64,000 nucleotides of DNA from Candidatus Latescibacterota bacterium (GTDB lineage: Bacteria > Latescibacterota > UBA2968 > UBA8231): contig JAJEFJ010000082.1 in assembly GCA_022820485.1 (NCBI GenBank), positions 155,485 through 219,484 on the forward strand. Reading direction: 5' to 3'. Position numbers and translations under genes: made by a program. The notes below the pieces were generated by a model. That model was not told where the DNA came from. It searched no databases and saw only the letters and a list, made by a program, of their open reading frames with translations. Numbering within the stretch: position 1 is the first letter of the stretch; every line of letters starts with the position of its first letter. This document shows, one piece after another, positions 24,199-33,144 of this stretch.

Positions 24199-26139
24199 AT
24201 GCAGACCCTAGGTATCGGCGCGGCACAGCTAAGGCGGGAAGGAGTCATCCTCTGGGCGGTTCTAATCGCCGCCCTCGGAGTGCGCCTAGCCTATCTCTAC
24301 CAAGCGGTTGACACGCCGCTCTTCGACGTCCTCTTGATCGACTCCGAATTCTACGACCGCCGCGCCCGGGCCATTGTCGCGGGCGATTGGCTGGGCAACC
24401 AGCCTTTCTTTATGAATCCGTTTTACTCCTACTTTTTGGCCGCCATTTACGCGCTTTTGGCCGCTGAATATTGGTGGGTTGGCTTGGTACAGGCGGCACT
24501 GGGGACGGGAAGCTGCTATTTGATCTATGCGCTGGGTCGGAAGCTGTGGAACGCGCAGATTGGGCTGTTGGCCGCGGGCATGGCGGCAATCTACCAGCCG
24601 TATGTGTTCTACGACGGGGCGCTGCTGACCGCCGCGCCGATTACTTTTTTGAATCTCGCGGCTCTGTATTGCTTGATGCACGCGCAAGGTGCGGCGCGTT
24701 GGCTGTTGGCCGCGGGCCTGCTGTTGGGGCTTTCGGCTACGGCGCGGCCCATGGTCTTGCTATTTGTCGCAGCAGTCGCGGGCTGGTTTGTCGCGCAGGG
24801 GGGACGGCGCGGTTGGCGGCAGTGGGGATTGGTGGCCGCGGGCTGTGGTCTCATAGTCGGCACAGTGGCTTGCCGCAATTATCTCGTCGGTGGGGAGTGG
24901 CTGCTGACCACGTCCTCGGCTGGGATGAACTTCTACGTGGGCAACCACCCCGAGGCCAACGGCATCTACGCGCAGGTCGATTTCCTGCCCAGCGCCGAGC
25001 CGGACTTGGAGCGCGAGGCATTTATCCGCGAGGCCGAGGCACGCACGGGCCGGGAACTGACTCCGGCCCAAGCATCCAGATACTGGCTTGTGGCTGGCTT
25101 GCGCTTTGCCGTGGAAAATCCCCTCGCGTATCTGGCGCTACAAGGCCGAAAACTCTACATGTTCTGGAACGGAGTCGAGGCACAAAACAACCTGAGTTTG
25201 TACTTGGCGCGGGACTTTGTGCCCCTGTTGCGCTGGTGCGTTGTGGGGTGGGGGATAGTGGCTCCGCTGGCGATCGTGGGTTGGGCCACTAGTCGTCGTT
25301 CTTCCCTGCTCGATCTGTATCTGGCGAGCTACTTGGCCGCGTGTTTGCTGTTTTTCACGTCCTCGGAATACCGCCTACCCGTCGTGCCGGTGATTCTGCT
25401 CTACGCCGCTTGTTGGATTGCGAATGTTGCGACTTGGGTAGGGGGTGGTTCGCGTCGTCGGTTGCTGGGGTCGTGCCTGTTGGTGGCCTTCGTCGTGTTG
25501 CCGATTAATTATCGGGACGCCGGGGCTGAGCGGCTGACCCGCAAACGGGTAGATTACTATAATTTCGGTGCCTTGTACCAACGCCAAGGGGATTGGGCGG
25601 CGGCCGAGAGCATGTTCCGCGAGGCGCTGCGCATTGACCCGTCGTTTGCTCCCGCCGCTTCTGGCTTAGCGGCTGTTTTGGCGCAGCAAGAAGGCGGCGA
25701 TCCAGACATTAGACGCGGGCTAGAGTTCTTCAGCGCGGGGGAATACGAGGCGGCGATTGCAGTCTTTAGTCGCGCCCGGCCCGCGCCCGGTCTGCACAAC
25801 AATCTCGGTCTGTGTTATTATCGCCTCGGTCAATGGGCCGAGGCTGCCGCGCATTTCCACAAGGCCCTCGCGCTCGATACCGGCTACGCCCGAGCGCATT
25901 TCAATCTCGGCTTGGTATATGCCAAGCAGGGGGATGACCAAGCCGCGGCAAATGCCTTTGGCCAAGCCCTCGAACTCGATCCCGACCACGTCCAAGCGCA
26001 CTATCGGCGTGGGGAAGTGCTATTGCGCTTGGGGCGTCCTCATGAAGCGGAAGCCCACTGGGCGTTTTTGCGCGCGCGCGATCCCGACGATGCGCGCTTA
26101 AAGGCGAAAATCGATTCCATGATGCAGGCCAATCCGTGA
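24199..26139 (+). CDS. Polytopic glycosyltransferase-like membrane protein with C-terminal TPRs
   Basis: 646 residues. Ten or so membrane helices occupy about 15-440; an acidic loop motif DSEFYDRRAR (first periplasmic loop) fits GT-C/PMT (GT39) proteins, and a FYVGNHPEANGIY block follows. The last 200 residues are tetratricopeptide repeats (FGALYQRQGDWAAAE, LGLCYYRLGQWAEAA, LGLVYAKQGDDQAAA). The TPR fusion suggests a partner protein or protein acceptor. The UvrA-like gene begins inside its stop (4-base overlap). Confidence 0.8.
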   Translation: MQTLGIGAAQLRREGVILWAVLIAALGVRLAYLYQAVDTPLFDVLLIDSEFYDRRARAIVAGDWLGNQPFFMNPFYSYFLAAIYALLAAEYWWVGLVQAALGTGSCYLIYALGRKLWNAQIGLLAAGMAAIYQPYVFYDGALLTAAPITFLNLAALYCLMHAQGAARWLLAAGLLLGLSATARPMVLLFVAAVAGWFVAQGGRRGWRQWGLVAAGCGLIVGTVACRNYLVGGEWLLTTSSAGMNFYVGNHPEANGIYAQVDFLPSAEPDLEREAFIREAEARTGRELTPAQASRYWLVAGLRFAVENPLAYLALQGRKLYMFWNGVEAQNNLSLYLARDFVPLLRWCVVGWGIVAPLAIVGWATSRRSSLLDLYLASYLAACLLFFTSSEYRLPVVPVILLYAACWIANVATWVGGGSRRRLLGSCLLVAFVVLPINYRDAGAERLTRKRVDYYNFGALYQRQGDWAAAESMFREALRIDPSFAPAASGLAAVLAQQEGGDPDIRRGLEFFSAGEYEAAIAVFSRARPAPGLHNNLGLCYYRLGQWAEAAAHFHKALALDTGYARAHFNLGLVYAKQGDDQAAANAFGQALELDPDHVQAHYRRGEVLLRLGRPHEAEAHWAFLRARDPDDARLKAKIDSMMQANP

Positions 26140-28265
26140 ACGCTACCCTTTGCGTGCGCGGTGCACGGGCGGGCGGTTTGGCCAATGTCGATATGGACTT
26201 GCCGTTGGGCCGGATTATCTGCTTTACCGGTCGCAGTAGCAGTGGTCGCCGCGCCATGGCCTTAGACATCCTGTACGCGGAGAGCCGTCGGCGCTATATG
26301 CAGGCATTGTCTCCGACCGAACGCGAAAGCGTCAGCGGGACGGCGCGTGCAGATGTAGAAGAAATTTCGGGCTTGCCACCGGCCATTTATTTGGGAGCAC
26401 CGCGCCGTGGACGCACGGTCGGAGACTACTTGCAGCTAGACGGGATTTTGGCGCAGATCATGCTGGAAGAGGGACAGATGCACTGCCTCGAATGCGGCGG
26501 TCGCTGTCACAGCTATGCGGCTGATGAGGTCGAGCGCGAGGTCGCCCGCGTCCATCCAGATACTCGTTGTTTGGTGCTGGCCCCGTTGGCTCTGCGGAAC
26601 GAGGGGATGTGGCAACAACTCGTGCAGGCCGGGTTTACCCGGGTCGCAATCGACGGCCAGGTTCAGCGACTGGAAGGCGACGGGCCAGCATTGCCAAGCG
26701 ACGAAAGCGAGGTACACGTCGTAGTGGACCGCTTGGTGCCCGACCCAAATGCCAGCGTGCGCTTTTTAGAAGCCGTGCGCGTGAGCCGCTCTATTTCGTC
26801 GGGGCAGACAGTGGTTTGGGTGGATGGGACCAGCGAGATGATGCACTTGAACCAGCAGCCGACTTGCGGCGAATGCGGTCGCCAGTACGAGCCGCTGGCC
26901 ACAACGGACTTCGGCGCAGGCCAACCCTTGGCTAGTCAAGTGACCTTGCACAGTCGCACTATGAACGAGCTGATGGACGCTCCTCTCGGTTCGTTGCGCG
27001 ATTGGCTGGCCGGGGCTAGTCAAAAGAGCCAAGGTCACGCCAAAGTAGAGACTGCGCTTGCCGAGGCCTGCGGCTTGGGGTTGGGGCACCTGCCGTTGCG
27101 CCGTCGGCTTGAGTCGCTAGCGGCTGGCGAGTGGCAGCGCCTGCAATTGGCGTCCTGTCTCAGCAGCGGACTGACGGGCATCCTCTACATTTTAGAAGGT
27201 TTGGGCAGCCAGTTATCCGGGGGGATGCTGGATGCGGTCTCGACGGGTCTGCGTCGGCTGGTCACTGGCGGCAATACGGCTCTGTTGTTGGACCACACGC
27301 CTGAACTCGTGGCGGTCGCAGACGAGGTTTGGGCGTTTGCAGAGGGTCAAGTACAGGTGGGGGAGGTGCCTGAGATAGAGCGAGATGGAGCGGATGAAAA
27401 ACGGGTCGCCGAGCAAGTTAAGCCCGCGTTGGCCATTCGCGGTAATGGTGTGGTCGGGTCGCTTGCCATTGAGCTGCCGCACGGGAAGTTGACCTGCGTA
27501 TGTGGGCCTTCTGGCAGCGGCAAAACCCGCTTGCTGAACGAGGTCTTGCTGCCACTGCTCAAGGGGCGGTCCGTCGAATACGCTGCCGCTGGTATGCCGA
27601 GGAACAGCCGCGTTGTAATGGTAGAAGCCCCAAGTGGAAAGGCTACGGTTTTGGAAGGGCTGGGCCTTTTCGAGCGCGTGGCCGATTTATATGCTGCATC
27701 GCCGGCCGCGACGGCGCGTGGTTGGGACCGAGACACCTTCTTGTTGGACCGACCAGGAGGCCGTTGTCCGAGCTGCGAGGGCCGAGGCCAATGCTACTTC
27801 GATTTGGAGTTTCTGGAGGATATAGCGCTGGTGTGCACCGCTTGCGAGGGACGCAGATACCGAGACGAAACCTGCGAGGTAACGCTGCGTGGCGCGAGCA
27901 TCGCCGATGTGTTGGGCATGACTTTGGAACAGGCTTGCGCCCACTTTGCTCGATACGACTCCATCCGCCCGCGCTTAGAAGCGGCTGTAGAGTGTGGCCT
28001 CGGTTATCTGCTTCTGGGAAGGGAGCTACAGGGGCTGGAGCGGGGGGAGTGGTTGCGGCTGCGGCTAGCGCTCGAATCGACGCGGGCCTCCCGGCGCACT
28101 TGGGTGCTGATTGACGACCCGGCCAGCGGCGATCATCCAGAAGATGTGTGCGCAATGGTTGGGGTCTTGCGGGAGTTAGTGGAGCGGGGGAACACGGTCG
28201 TCGTGGCCGAACAGCATCCGATGGTGCGGGCGGCTGCGGATTGGGTGGTGGATTTGGCGTGCTAA
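26136..28265 (+). CDS. Divergent UvrA-like ATPase with degraded sites
   Basis: 709 residues against about 940 for UvrA. It follows the UvrA plan: first nucleotide-binding half, zinc-finger pairs (CLECGGRC; PTCGEC; CPSCEG and CTACEG) and second half. The first Walker A reads GRSSSGRR with the essential Lys replaced by Arg, and its Walker B has lost the Asp-Glu pair (ILYILEGLG). The second Walker A (GPSGSGKT, about residue 457) is intact and Walker B reads IDDPASG. Both ABC signatures are altered (LAAGE and LERGE instead of LSGGE). No canonical uvrA is nearby. Excision repair is unlikely; a drug-resistance or regulatory role as in other UvrA paralogues is possible. Confidence 0.8.
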   Translation: MNATLCVRGARAGGLANVDMDLPLGRIICFTGRSSSGRRAMALDILYAESRRRYMQALSPTERESVSGTARADVEEISGLPPAIYLGAPRRGRTVGDYLQLDGILAQIMLEEGQMHCLECGGRCHSYAADEVEREVARVHPDTRCLVLAPLALRNEGMWQQLVQAGFTRVAIDGQVQRLEGDGPALPSDESEVHVVVDRLVPDPNASVRFLEAVRVSRSISSGQTVVWVDGTSEMMHLNQQPTCGECGRQYEPLATTDFGAGQPLASQVTLHSRTMNELMDAPLGSLRDWLAGASQKSQGHAKVETALAEACGLGLGHLPLRRRLESLAAGEWQRLQLASCLSSGLTGILYILEGLGSQLSGGMLDAVSTGLRRLVTGGNTALLLDHTPELVAVADEVWAFAEGQVQVGEVPEIERDGADEKRVAEQVKPALAIRGNGVVGSLAIELPHGKLTCVCGPSGSGKTRLLNEVLLPLLKGRSVEYAAAGMPRNSRVVMVEAPSGKATVLEGLGLFERVADLYAASPAATARGWDRDTFLLDRPGGRCPSCEGRGQCYFDLEFLEDIALVCTACEGRRYRDETCEVTLRGASIADVLGMTLEQACAHFARYDSIRPRLEAAVECGLGYLLLGRELQGLERGEWLRLRLALESTRASRRTWVLIDDPASGDHPEDVCAMVGVLRELVERGNTVVVAEQHPMVRAAADWVVDLAC

Positions 28266-28294
28266 AAACCGCAATGTCGTTGCGACGTATTATC

Positions 28295-28323
28295 TTGCGA
28301 GATGTATCGCTCCTATCTATCTT
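28295..28323 (+). promoter_or_regulatory. Possible promoter of the CBS/korAB operon
   Basis: TTGCGA at 28295-28300, 17-base spacer, TATCTT at 28318-28323. The -35 box is poor, but the gap after the convergent-free UvrA-like stop (130 bases) and the leader features downstream support a start here. Confidence 0.35.
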
Positions 28324-28360
28324 AAATTGGATATAGTTATTCAAGTAAACGAGGTGAATG

Positions 28361-28396
28361 ATGCGGTATCTAGGCCCCGAGAAAGGGGCTTTCTAA
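28361..28396 (+). CDS. Putative 11-residue leader peptide
   Basis: ATG 28361 (with GAGG at 28351-28354) opens a frame MRYLGPEKGAF ending TAA at 28394-28396; the final A is the first base of the ATG of the CBS gene. The frame crosses a hairpin, so ribosomes on it would open the stem. Translation is not shown; the layout is suggestive of a leader peptide. Confidence 0.35.
   Translation: MRYLGPEKGAF
28372..28391 (+). promoter_or_regulatory. Hairpin sequestering the CBS-gene ribosome site
   Basis: AGGCCCC at 28372-28378 pairs with GGGGCTT at 28385-28391 (one G-U pair) around the GAGAAA loop. The GAAAGGGG ribosome site for the ATG at 28396 lies in the loop and the 3' arm. Confidence 0.4.
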
Positions 28397-28863
28397 TGAA
28401 GGTCGTGCAGAAGTTACAAGAAGAAGTCATCGGCCATCTGGACTTGGACGGGTATGCCCTATGCGAGCCGCAAGAGTCGGTACTTGACGTACTTAAGAAA
28501 ATGCGCCACCAACACGTCAGTGCCGTGCTGGTGGAAGAGGATGGTCGCTTGGTGGGGATTTTTACCGAGCGCGATGTGCTCACCAAGGTAACGGACCAGC
28601 CGGCGACGTGGACGCGGCCAGTGGCCGAATTAATGACCTGCGATCCGCATAGCTTGGATGCTCAGCAGCCGATTAGCAGTGCGCTGCGGCTGATGAATGC
28701 TGGCGACTACCGCAACGTGCCGATCGTAGATAAAAACGGCCGCATAAAGGGGAATCTGCCCCAACACGAGGTCATCCGCTTTCTCACCGATCAATTCCCC
28801 GAAGACATTTACAATTTGCCGCCCGATCCCGAGCGCATCGCTCGCACCAAAGAGGGAGCTTGA
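28396..28863 (+). CDS. CBS-domain protein
   Basis: 155 residues from ATG 28396, chosen because GAAAGGGG lies 7 bases upstream. Two CBS motifs (a Bateman pair): MRHQHVSAVLVEEDGRLVGIFTERD at about 35-60 and the LMNAGDYRNVPIVDKNGRIKG segment at 95-118. CBS pairs bind AMP, ATP, SAM or similar and report energy state. It is placed just before korA, so it may sense the adenylate or CoA/redox state for the ferredoxin oxidoreductase. Confidence 0.85.
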   Translation: MKVVQKLQEEVIGHLDLDGYALCEPQESVLDVLKKMRHQHVSAVLVEEDGRLVGIFTERDVLTKVTDQPATWTRPVAELMTCDPHSLDAQQPISSALRLMNAGDYRNVPIVDKNGRIKGNLPQHEVIRFLTDQFPEDIYNLPPDPERIARTKEGA

Positions 28864-28911
28864 GCATGCGCTGCGGATGGAGATTTTTTTCTTTTTAAGG
28901 AGGTCATGTGC

Positions 28912-30786
28912 ATGGCCGAAATCGTGGCCCCATCGGCACCTAGGAGTAAGCGAGAGTACTCGCAAGAAGAGCGCCAATCTGTCGTCATCTCATTTTCCGG
29001 CGATTCGGGCGATGGGATGCAGCTAACCGGCGGTCAGTTTACCAATACTTCGGCCGTAGTGGGCAACGACGTCAGTACCTTTCCCGACATTCCCGCTGAA
29101 ATCCGCGCTCCGGCCGGAACCATTCCCGGCTTGAGCGGCTATCAGGTCAATTTTGCCGCCAACGATCTCTACACCGCGGGCGATTCGCCCCAAGTGCTAG
29201 TGGCGATGAACCCGGCCGCGCTCAAAGCCAACTTGCCCGATCTCGAACCGGGTGGGACCATCATCGTCAATACCGATCCGTTCAACCGCAATGGCCTGCG
29301 CAAGGCCGGGTACGAGAAAAACCCGCTCGAAGACGGCAGCCTCAGCGGCTACGACGTACATCCGGTCCCCTTGACCACCCTGACCCGCAATGCCCTCGCC
29401 GATATCGAAGGCATGAGCAACCAAGCCAAGGACATGTGCAAGAATGCCTTTGTCTTGGGCTTGGTGTTCTGGATGTTCGACCGCCCACTCGACTACACGC
29501 TCAAGTTTTACGAGACCAAGTTCGCCGGCCGGCCCGAGGTCGTTGAGGCCAATACGAGGGCTTTAAAAGCTGGTTACTACTACGGCGAAACGGCCGAAAC
29601 CTTTCAGACGCAGATCTCGGTGCCGAAGCGGGAGATTGTCGAGCCGGGGGTGTACAAGCGGATCACTGGCAATGAGGCGATTGTCTTGGGGCTGGTTACG
29701 GCCGCACAAAAGGCTGGCAAACCGCTCTTTTACGGCTCGTATCCCATCACGCCAGCCAGCACCATCCTAGAGGGTTTGTCCGCGCTGAAAAACTTCGACG
29801 TGCGGACGTTCCAAGCCGAGGACGAGATCGCAGCCATGGGATCGGTGATTGGCGCGTCCTTTGCCGGTAGCCTCGCAGCCACTGCCAGCAGCGGCCCGGG
29901 GATTGCGCTCAAGAGCGAGGCGATCAACTTAGCCGTAGTTATGGAGTTGCCGTTAGTGGTCATTGACGTCCAGCGCGGCGGTCCTAGTACGGGCTTGCCG
30001 ACCAAGACCGAGCAGGCCGATTTACTGGAGGTGCTCTACGGACGCAACGGCGAAAGCCCAATCCCGGTCATTGCTCCGGCAACCCCAAGCGAATGCTTCG
30101 ACATGGCCATCGAGGCCTTCCGCATTGCCGTTCGCTACATGACGCCGGTTTTTCTGCTGTCCGACGGGTACGTGGCCAACAATTCCGAGCCGTGGAAAAT
30201 ACCCGACCCGGATTTAATCACGGCCATTGATGCCGAGCCGTACACCGATCCCGATGACTACCAACCCTACATGCGAGACCCGCAGACTTTGGCCCGGCCT
30301 TGGGTCTTGCCGGGGACGCCGGGGCTGGAGCACCGGATCGGCGGTTTGGGCAAGCAGGATGTGACGGGCAATGTCTCCTACGCGCCCGAGGACCACGAGC
30401 GCATCGTCCGCGTCCGGGCCGACAAAATCCGCGGCATTGCCGATTTCACTCCCGAGTTAGAAGTAACCGGCCCCGACCAAGGGGATTTGCTGGTCTTGGG
30501 CTGGGGTGGGACCTACGGTGCCATTCGCGCCGCGGTTGAGCAGGTTCAGGACGAGGGCCTCGACGTGGCCTACGCGCACCTGCGCTACTTGAATCCGTTT
30601 CCTCGCAATCTTGGCAACGTGCTCGGCCGCTACAAGCAAGTGTTGGTGCCCGAGTTAAACTTGGGCCAATTGGCCCTATTGGTCCAAGCGCACTTCCCCG
30701 TGCGCGTCGTCAAGTTGAATAAGGTCCAGGGATGCCCCTTCCAAATTCGGGAAGTGGCCGACAAAATTCGCCAAGTGTTAAGCTAA
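28912..30786 (+). CDS. korA: 2-oxoacid:ferredoxin oxidoreductase, fused gamma/alpha subunit
   Basis: About 624 residues. AAGGAGG at 28897-28903 suits ATG 28912 (8-base spacing) better than ATG 28906 three bases away. The N-terminal 200 residues are the gamma domain (SGDSGDGMQLTGGQF), fused to the alpha domain (residues about 240 on) with SYPITPAST and the pyrimidine-binding region. It pairs with KorB below to decarboxylate a 2-oxoacid, most likely 2-oxoglutarate, with CoA and ferredoxin. This may run in the TCA cycle or its reverse; the substrate is inferred. korB starts 15 bases after its stop. Confidence 0.9.
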   Translation: MAEIVAPSAPRSKREYSQEERQSVVISFSGDSGDGMQLTGGQFTNTSAVVGNDVSTFPDIPAEIRAPAGTIPGLSGYQVNFAANDLYTAGDSPQVLVAMNPAALKANLPDLEPGGTIIVNTDPFNRNGLRKAGYEKNPLEDGSLSGYDVHPVPLTTLTRNALADIEGMSNQAKDMCKNAFVLGLVFWMFDRPLDYTLKFYETKFAGRPEVVEANTRALKAGYYYGETAETFQTQISVPKREIVEPGVYKRITGNEAIVLGLVTAAQKAGKPLFYGSYPITPASTILEGLSALKNFDVRTFQAEDEIAAMGSVIGASFAGSLAATASSGPGIALKSEAINLAVVMELPLVVIDVQRGGPSTGLPTKTEQADLLEVLYGRNGESPIPVIAPATPSECFDMAIEAFRIAVRYMTPVFLLSDGYVANNSEPWKIPDPDLITAIDAEPYTDPDDYQPYMRDPQTLARPWVLPGTPGLEHRIGGLGKQDVTGNVSYAPEDHERIVRVRADKIRGIADFTPELEVTGPDQGDLLVLGWGGTYGAIRAAVEQVQDEGLDVAYAHLRYLNPFPRNLGNVLGRYKQVLVPELNLGQLALLVQAHFPVRVVKLNKVQGCPFQIREVADKIRQVLS

Positions 30787-30800
30787 GCAGGGAGATCGAG

Positions 30801-31820
30801 ATGGCCGAAGCAGTTGTAGAAACTGGGCTGAGCCGCAAGGATTTCGTTTCCGATCAAGAGGTCCGCTGGTGCCCCGGATGCGGCGATTACGCGATTTTGG
30901 CCCAAATGCAAAAGATGCTGCCCGAAGTGGGGATCCCGCGGGAAAACCTCGTATTCGTCTCCGGGATCGGCTGCTCTAGCCGTTTTCCTTACTACATGAA
31001 TACGTACGGCATTCACTCGATCCACGGACGTGCGCCCACAATCGCCACGGGCATTAAGACGGCCAACCCGGATTTGAGCGTCTGGGTCATCACTGGCGAT
31101 GGCGACGGGCTCTCGATCGGCGGCAATCACCTCCTGCACAGCCTCCGGCGCAATGTCGATCTGAAAATTCTTCTGTTCAACAACCGCATCTACGGGCTTA
31201 CCAAAGGCCAGTACTCGCCGACCTCGCTGCTAGGACACCGCACCACGTCCACCCCTATGGGGTCCATCGATTATCCGCTTAACCCCATATCCGTGGCGCT
31301 GAGTGCTGAGGCGACCTTTGTCGCCCGCTCGCAGGACACCAATACCAAGCACCTGAGCTACGTGCTCAGACGAGCGGCCGAACACAAGGGGGCCGCTTTT
31401 GTCGAGATCTATCAAAATTGCGTCGTGCTCAATCCCACGGCTTGGGAACACACCACGGATTCAGACGTGCGCGACGACAATATCGTGTTCTTAGAGGAGG
31501 GGGAGCCTCTCCTCTTTGGGAAGGATCGGGACCGAGGCATCCGCATGAACGGCACTGAGCCCGAGGTCGTCGCACTCAGCGATGTGGCCCCAGATGAGCT
31601 GGTCGTGCATCGCGAAAGGCGCGAAAACGCCAGCTACGCCTATATGCTCAGCCGGATGGAATACCCGTCAATGCCGTTGCCCTTTGGAGTGTTGCGCGCG
31701 CTCGACAGGCCAAGCTACACCGAGTTGCTGTTCGACCAAATCGACGCGACGACCCAACAGCGAGGCGAAGGAGACCTCGCGGCCCTGTTTAGCGCGGGCG
31801 ATACTTGGGTCGTCGAATAG
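30801..31820 (+). CDS. korB: 2-oxoacid:ferredoxin oxidoreductase beta subunit
   Basis: 339 residues from ATG 30801, where GGGAG precedes and the KorB-like beginning follows. Typical KorB features: WCPGCGDYAIL near the N-terminus, IGCSSRFPYYM, the thiamine-diphosphate motif GDGDGLSIGGNHLLH and NNRIYGLTKGQ. The beta subunit binds ThDP and part of the Fe-S chain. The next gene, a CBS/zinc-ribbon protein, is overlapped by at most the stop, so the unit CBS-KorA-KorB-CBS is an operon. Confidence 0.93.
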   Translation: MAEAVVETGLSRKDFVSDQEVRWCPGCGDYAILAQMQKMLPEVGIPRENLVFVSGIGCSSRFPYYMNTYGIHSIHGRAPTIATGIKTANPDLSVWVITGDGDGLSIGGNHLLHSLRRNVDLKILLFNNRIYGLTKGQYSPTSLLGHRTTSTPMGSIDYPLNPISVALSAEATFVARSQDTNTKHLSYVLRRAAEHKGAAFVEIYQNCVVLNPTAWEHTTDSDVRDDNIVFLEEGEPLLFGKDRDRGIRMNGTEPEVVALSDVAPDELVVHRERRENASYAYMLSRMEYPSMPLPFGVLRALDRPSYTELLFDQIDATTQQRGEGDLAALFSAGDTWVVE

Positions 31821-31831
31821 GAGAAGAGCCA

Positions 31832-32350
31832 TTGATTTGCCCTTTGTGTTCGTACGACAATATCTCTGGAGTTGATATCTGCGAAGAGTGCGGCCAGAGC
31901 CTGAGCGAAGCGTACCAAGATTGGGGAAGCGGGGAGTACAAAGAAATTTTCACTGAGCCGCTTTCCGCGCTCAATCCGCAGGAGATGGTCTGCGTGTCGC
32001 CTTCTACTTCGTTGGCCAAGGTCATCTCATTGCTCAAGGAGCGGCACGTCGGTTGCGTGTTAATAACCAGCGAGCGCGGGCAGTTAATCGGCATATTTAC
32101 CGAGCACGACATCCTCTACCGGGTGGCGGGCTTGATCGGCGACTTGGAACAGATCGCGGTCGAGAGCCTAATGACGCCGCGGCCCACTGCCCTCAAGGCC
32201 GATGCGGCCGTGCAGCACGCCCTACATTTGATGAGCATCCACGGCTTCCGTCACGTGCCGCTATTGGACGATGACGACCGCCCGGTTGGCTTGGTCTCGT
32301 TTAGGTACATCGTCCGTTTTATCGAAGAGAATTTTTCCTCTGTAGCTTGA
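31832..32350 (+). CDS. Zinc-ribbon plus CBS-domain protein
   Basis: 172 residues from TTG 31832, chosen because AGGAG (31819-31823) lies 8 bases upstream. The N-terminus has a zinc ribbon CPLC...CEEC (about 3-25) followed by a CBS pair with LKERHVGCVLITSERGQLIGIFTEHD and MSIHGFRHVPLLDDDDRPVG. Together with the protein at 28396 it brackets korAB. A terminator follows at once. The zinc ribbon may contact nucleic acid or protein; that is inference. Confidence 0.8.
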   Translation: MICPLCSYDNISGVDICEECGQSLSEAYQDWGSGEYKEIFTEPLSALNPQEMVCVSPSTSLAKVISLLKERHVGCVLITSERGQLIGIFTEHDILYRVAGLIGDLEQIAVESLMTPRPTALKADAAVQHALHLMSIHGFRHVPLLDDDDRPVGLVSFRYIVRFIEENFSSVA

Positions 32351-32352
32351 GG

Positions 32353-32384
32353 GAGTTGGCCGTCGGGCCAGCTCCAGTTTTTTG
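32353..32384 (+). terminator. Terminator after the korAB operon
   Basis: GAGTTGGCC at 32353-32361 pairs with GGCCAGCTC at 32366-32374 (one G-T pair) with a GTCG loop, followed by a six-T run at 32378-32383. Confidence 0.75.
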
Positions 32385-32399
32385 AAAGGCGGTTGTGCT

Positions 32400-32882
32400 A
32401 TGTCGTTGAGCCGCACGGCGATATGTTCGCTCCTCGCGTTGGTCCTGTTGAGTCCTCTAGGAGTTAGGGCTGAACTGGACTGGGCCACCCTGAACAGTAC
32501 GCGCGAGGTCACCGAAGCCGAGTGGTTGCAGTTACAACTGTCCGTATTGGGGTTAAAACTGAGCTATCCGGCCTACCGCATCGACCTAAAGCTGACCGAA
32601 GACTCGGCGATTGAATTTACCTTTGTCGCCAGTAGTGGGATGGCCAAGCATCTGACCGAAGAACTGGGCAAGAGCGAAGCCGACGAGGTTATTTCCTACC
32701 ACGCGCAGGGCATAAGCGACCAAGTAGAGGCATTGATCCGCGACGAGTTCCCGAATTTGTGGTCGAGCTTTGACCCCCGCCAAGATTTTCGCGGGCAATT
32801 TCTCGGCCCAGGTGAGGAGTGGAACGACCCGCCGCGAGAAATCGGCACTTGGTTGGAAAACAAATTCTCCTGGGGGCGCTAA
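32400..32882 (+). CDS. Hypothetical exported protein
   Basis: 160 residues from ATG 32400. A signal peptide (SRTAICSLLALVLLSPLGVRA) with cleavage near residue 24 is followed by a soluble domain of about 135 residues rich in charged residues, not recognised. It comes right after the korAB terminator, so it needs its own promoter, which I do not see clearly. Confidence 0.6.
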   Translation: MSLSRTAICSLLALVLLSPLGVRAELDWATLNSTREVTEAEWLQLQLSVLGLKLSYPAYRIDLKLTEDSAIEFTFVASSGMAKHLTEELGKSEADEVISYHAQGISDQVEALIRDEFPNLWSSFDPRQDFRGQFLGPGEEWNDPPREIGTWLENKFSWGR

Positions 32883-32894
32883 GGGCTAGTGCCC

Positions 32895-33122
32895 TTATTC
32901 TGGGTCGCGGTGGGGTATTGCTCCGTGCGTTGATTCGTCGAGCGATATATCCTTGTCGATGACCGGCTCTTCGGTGGTCACGATCCAGCCGCGCACCCGC
33001 CGACCGAAGACATCAATCTCCTTGCGCTGGGCGTCGATGACCTTGGACGAAGCGGTGTGCCGCTCTTTGTTGATACAAAAAAAAGTGTGTCGGCGCGTTG
33101 TGCCTTTTTCTTTGCCTTCCAT
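32895..33122 (-). CDS. Small hypothetical protein downstream of hemE
   Basis: 75 residues from ATG 33122; GGAGG sits 9 bases upstream, inside hemE's last codons. The frame of the sequence is basic at first (EGKEKGTTRRHTFFC) and acidic later, without a family I recognise. A 12-base gap separates its stop from the convergent gene. It overlaps no real gene strongly except the hemE end. Moderate trust only. Confidence 0.4.
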   Translation of the reverse strand: MEGKEKGTTRRHTFFCINKERHTASSKVIDAQRKEIDVFGRRVRGWIVTTEEPVIDKDISLDESTHGAIPHRDPE

Positions 33123-33144
33123 GCGTTCCATCCTCCGTACCCCT

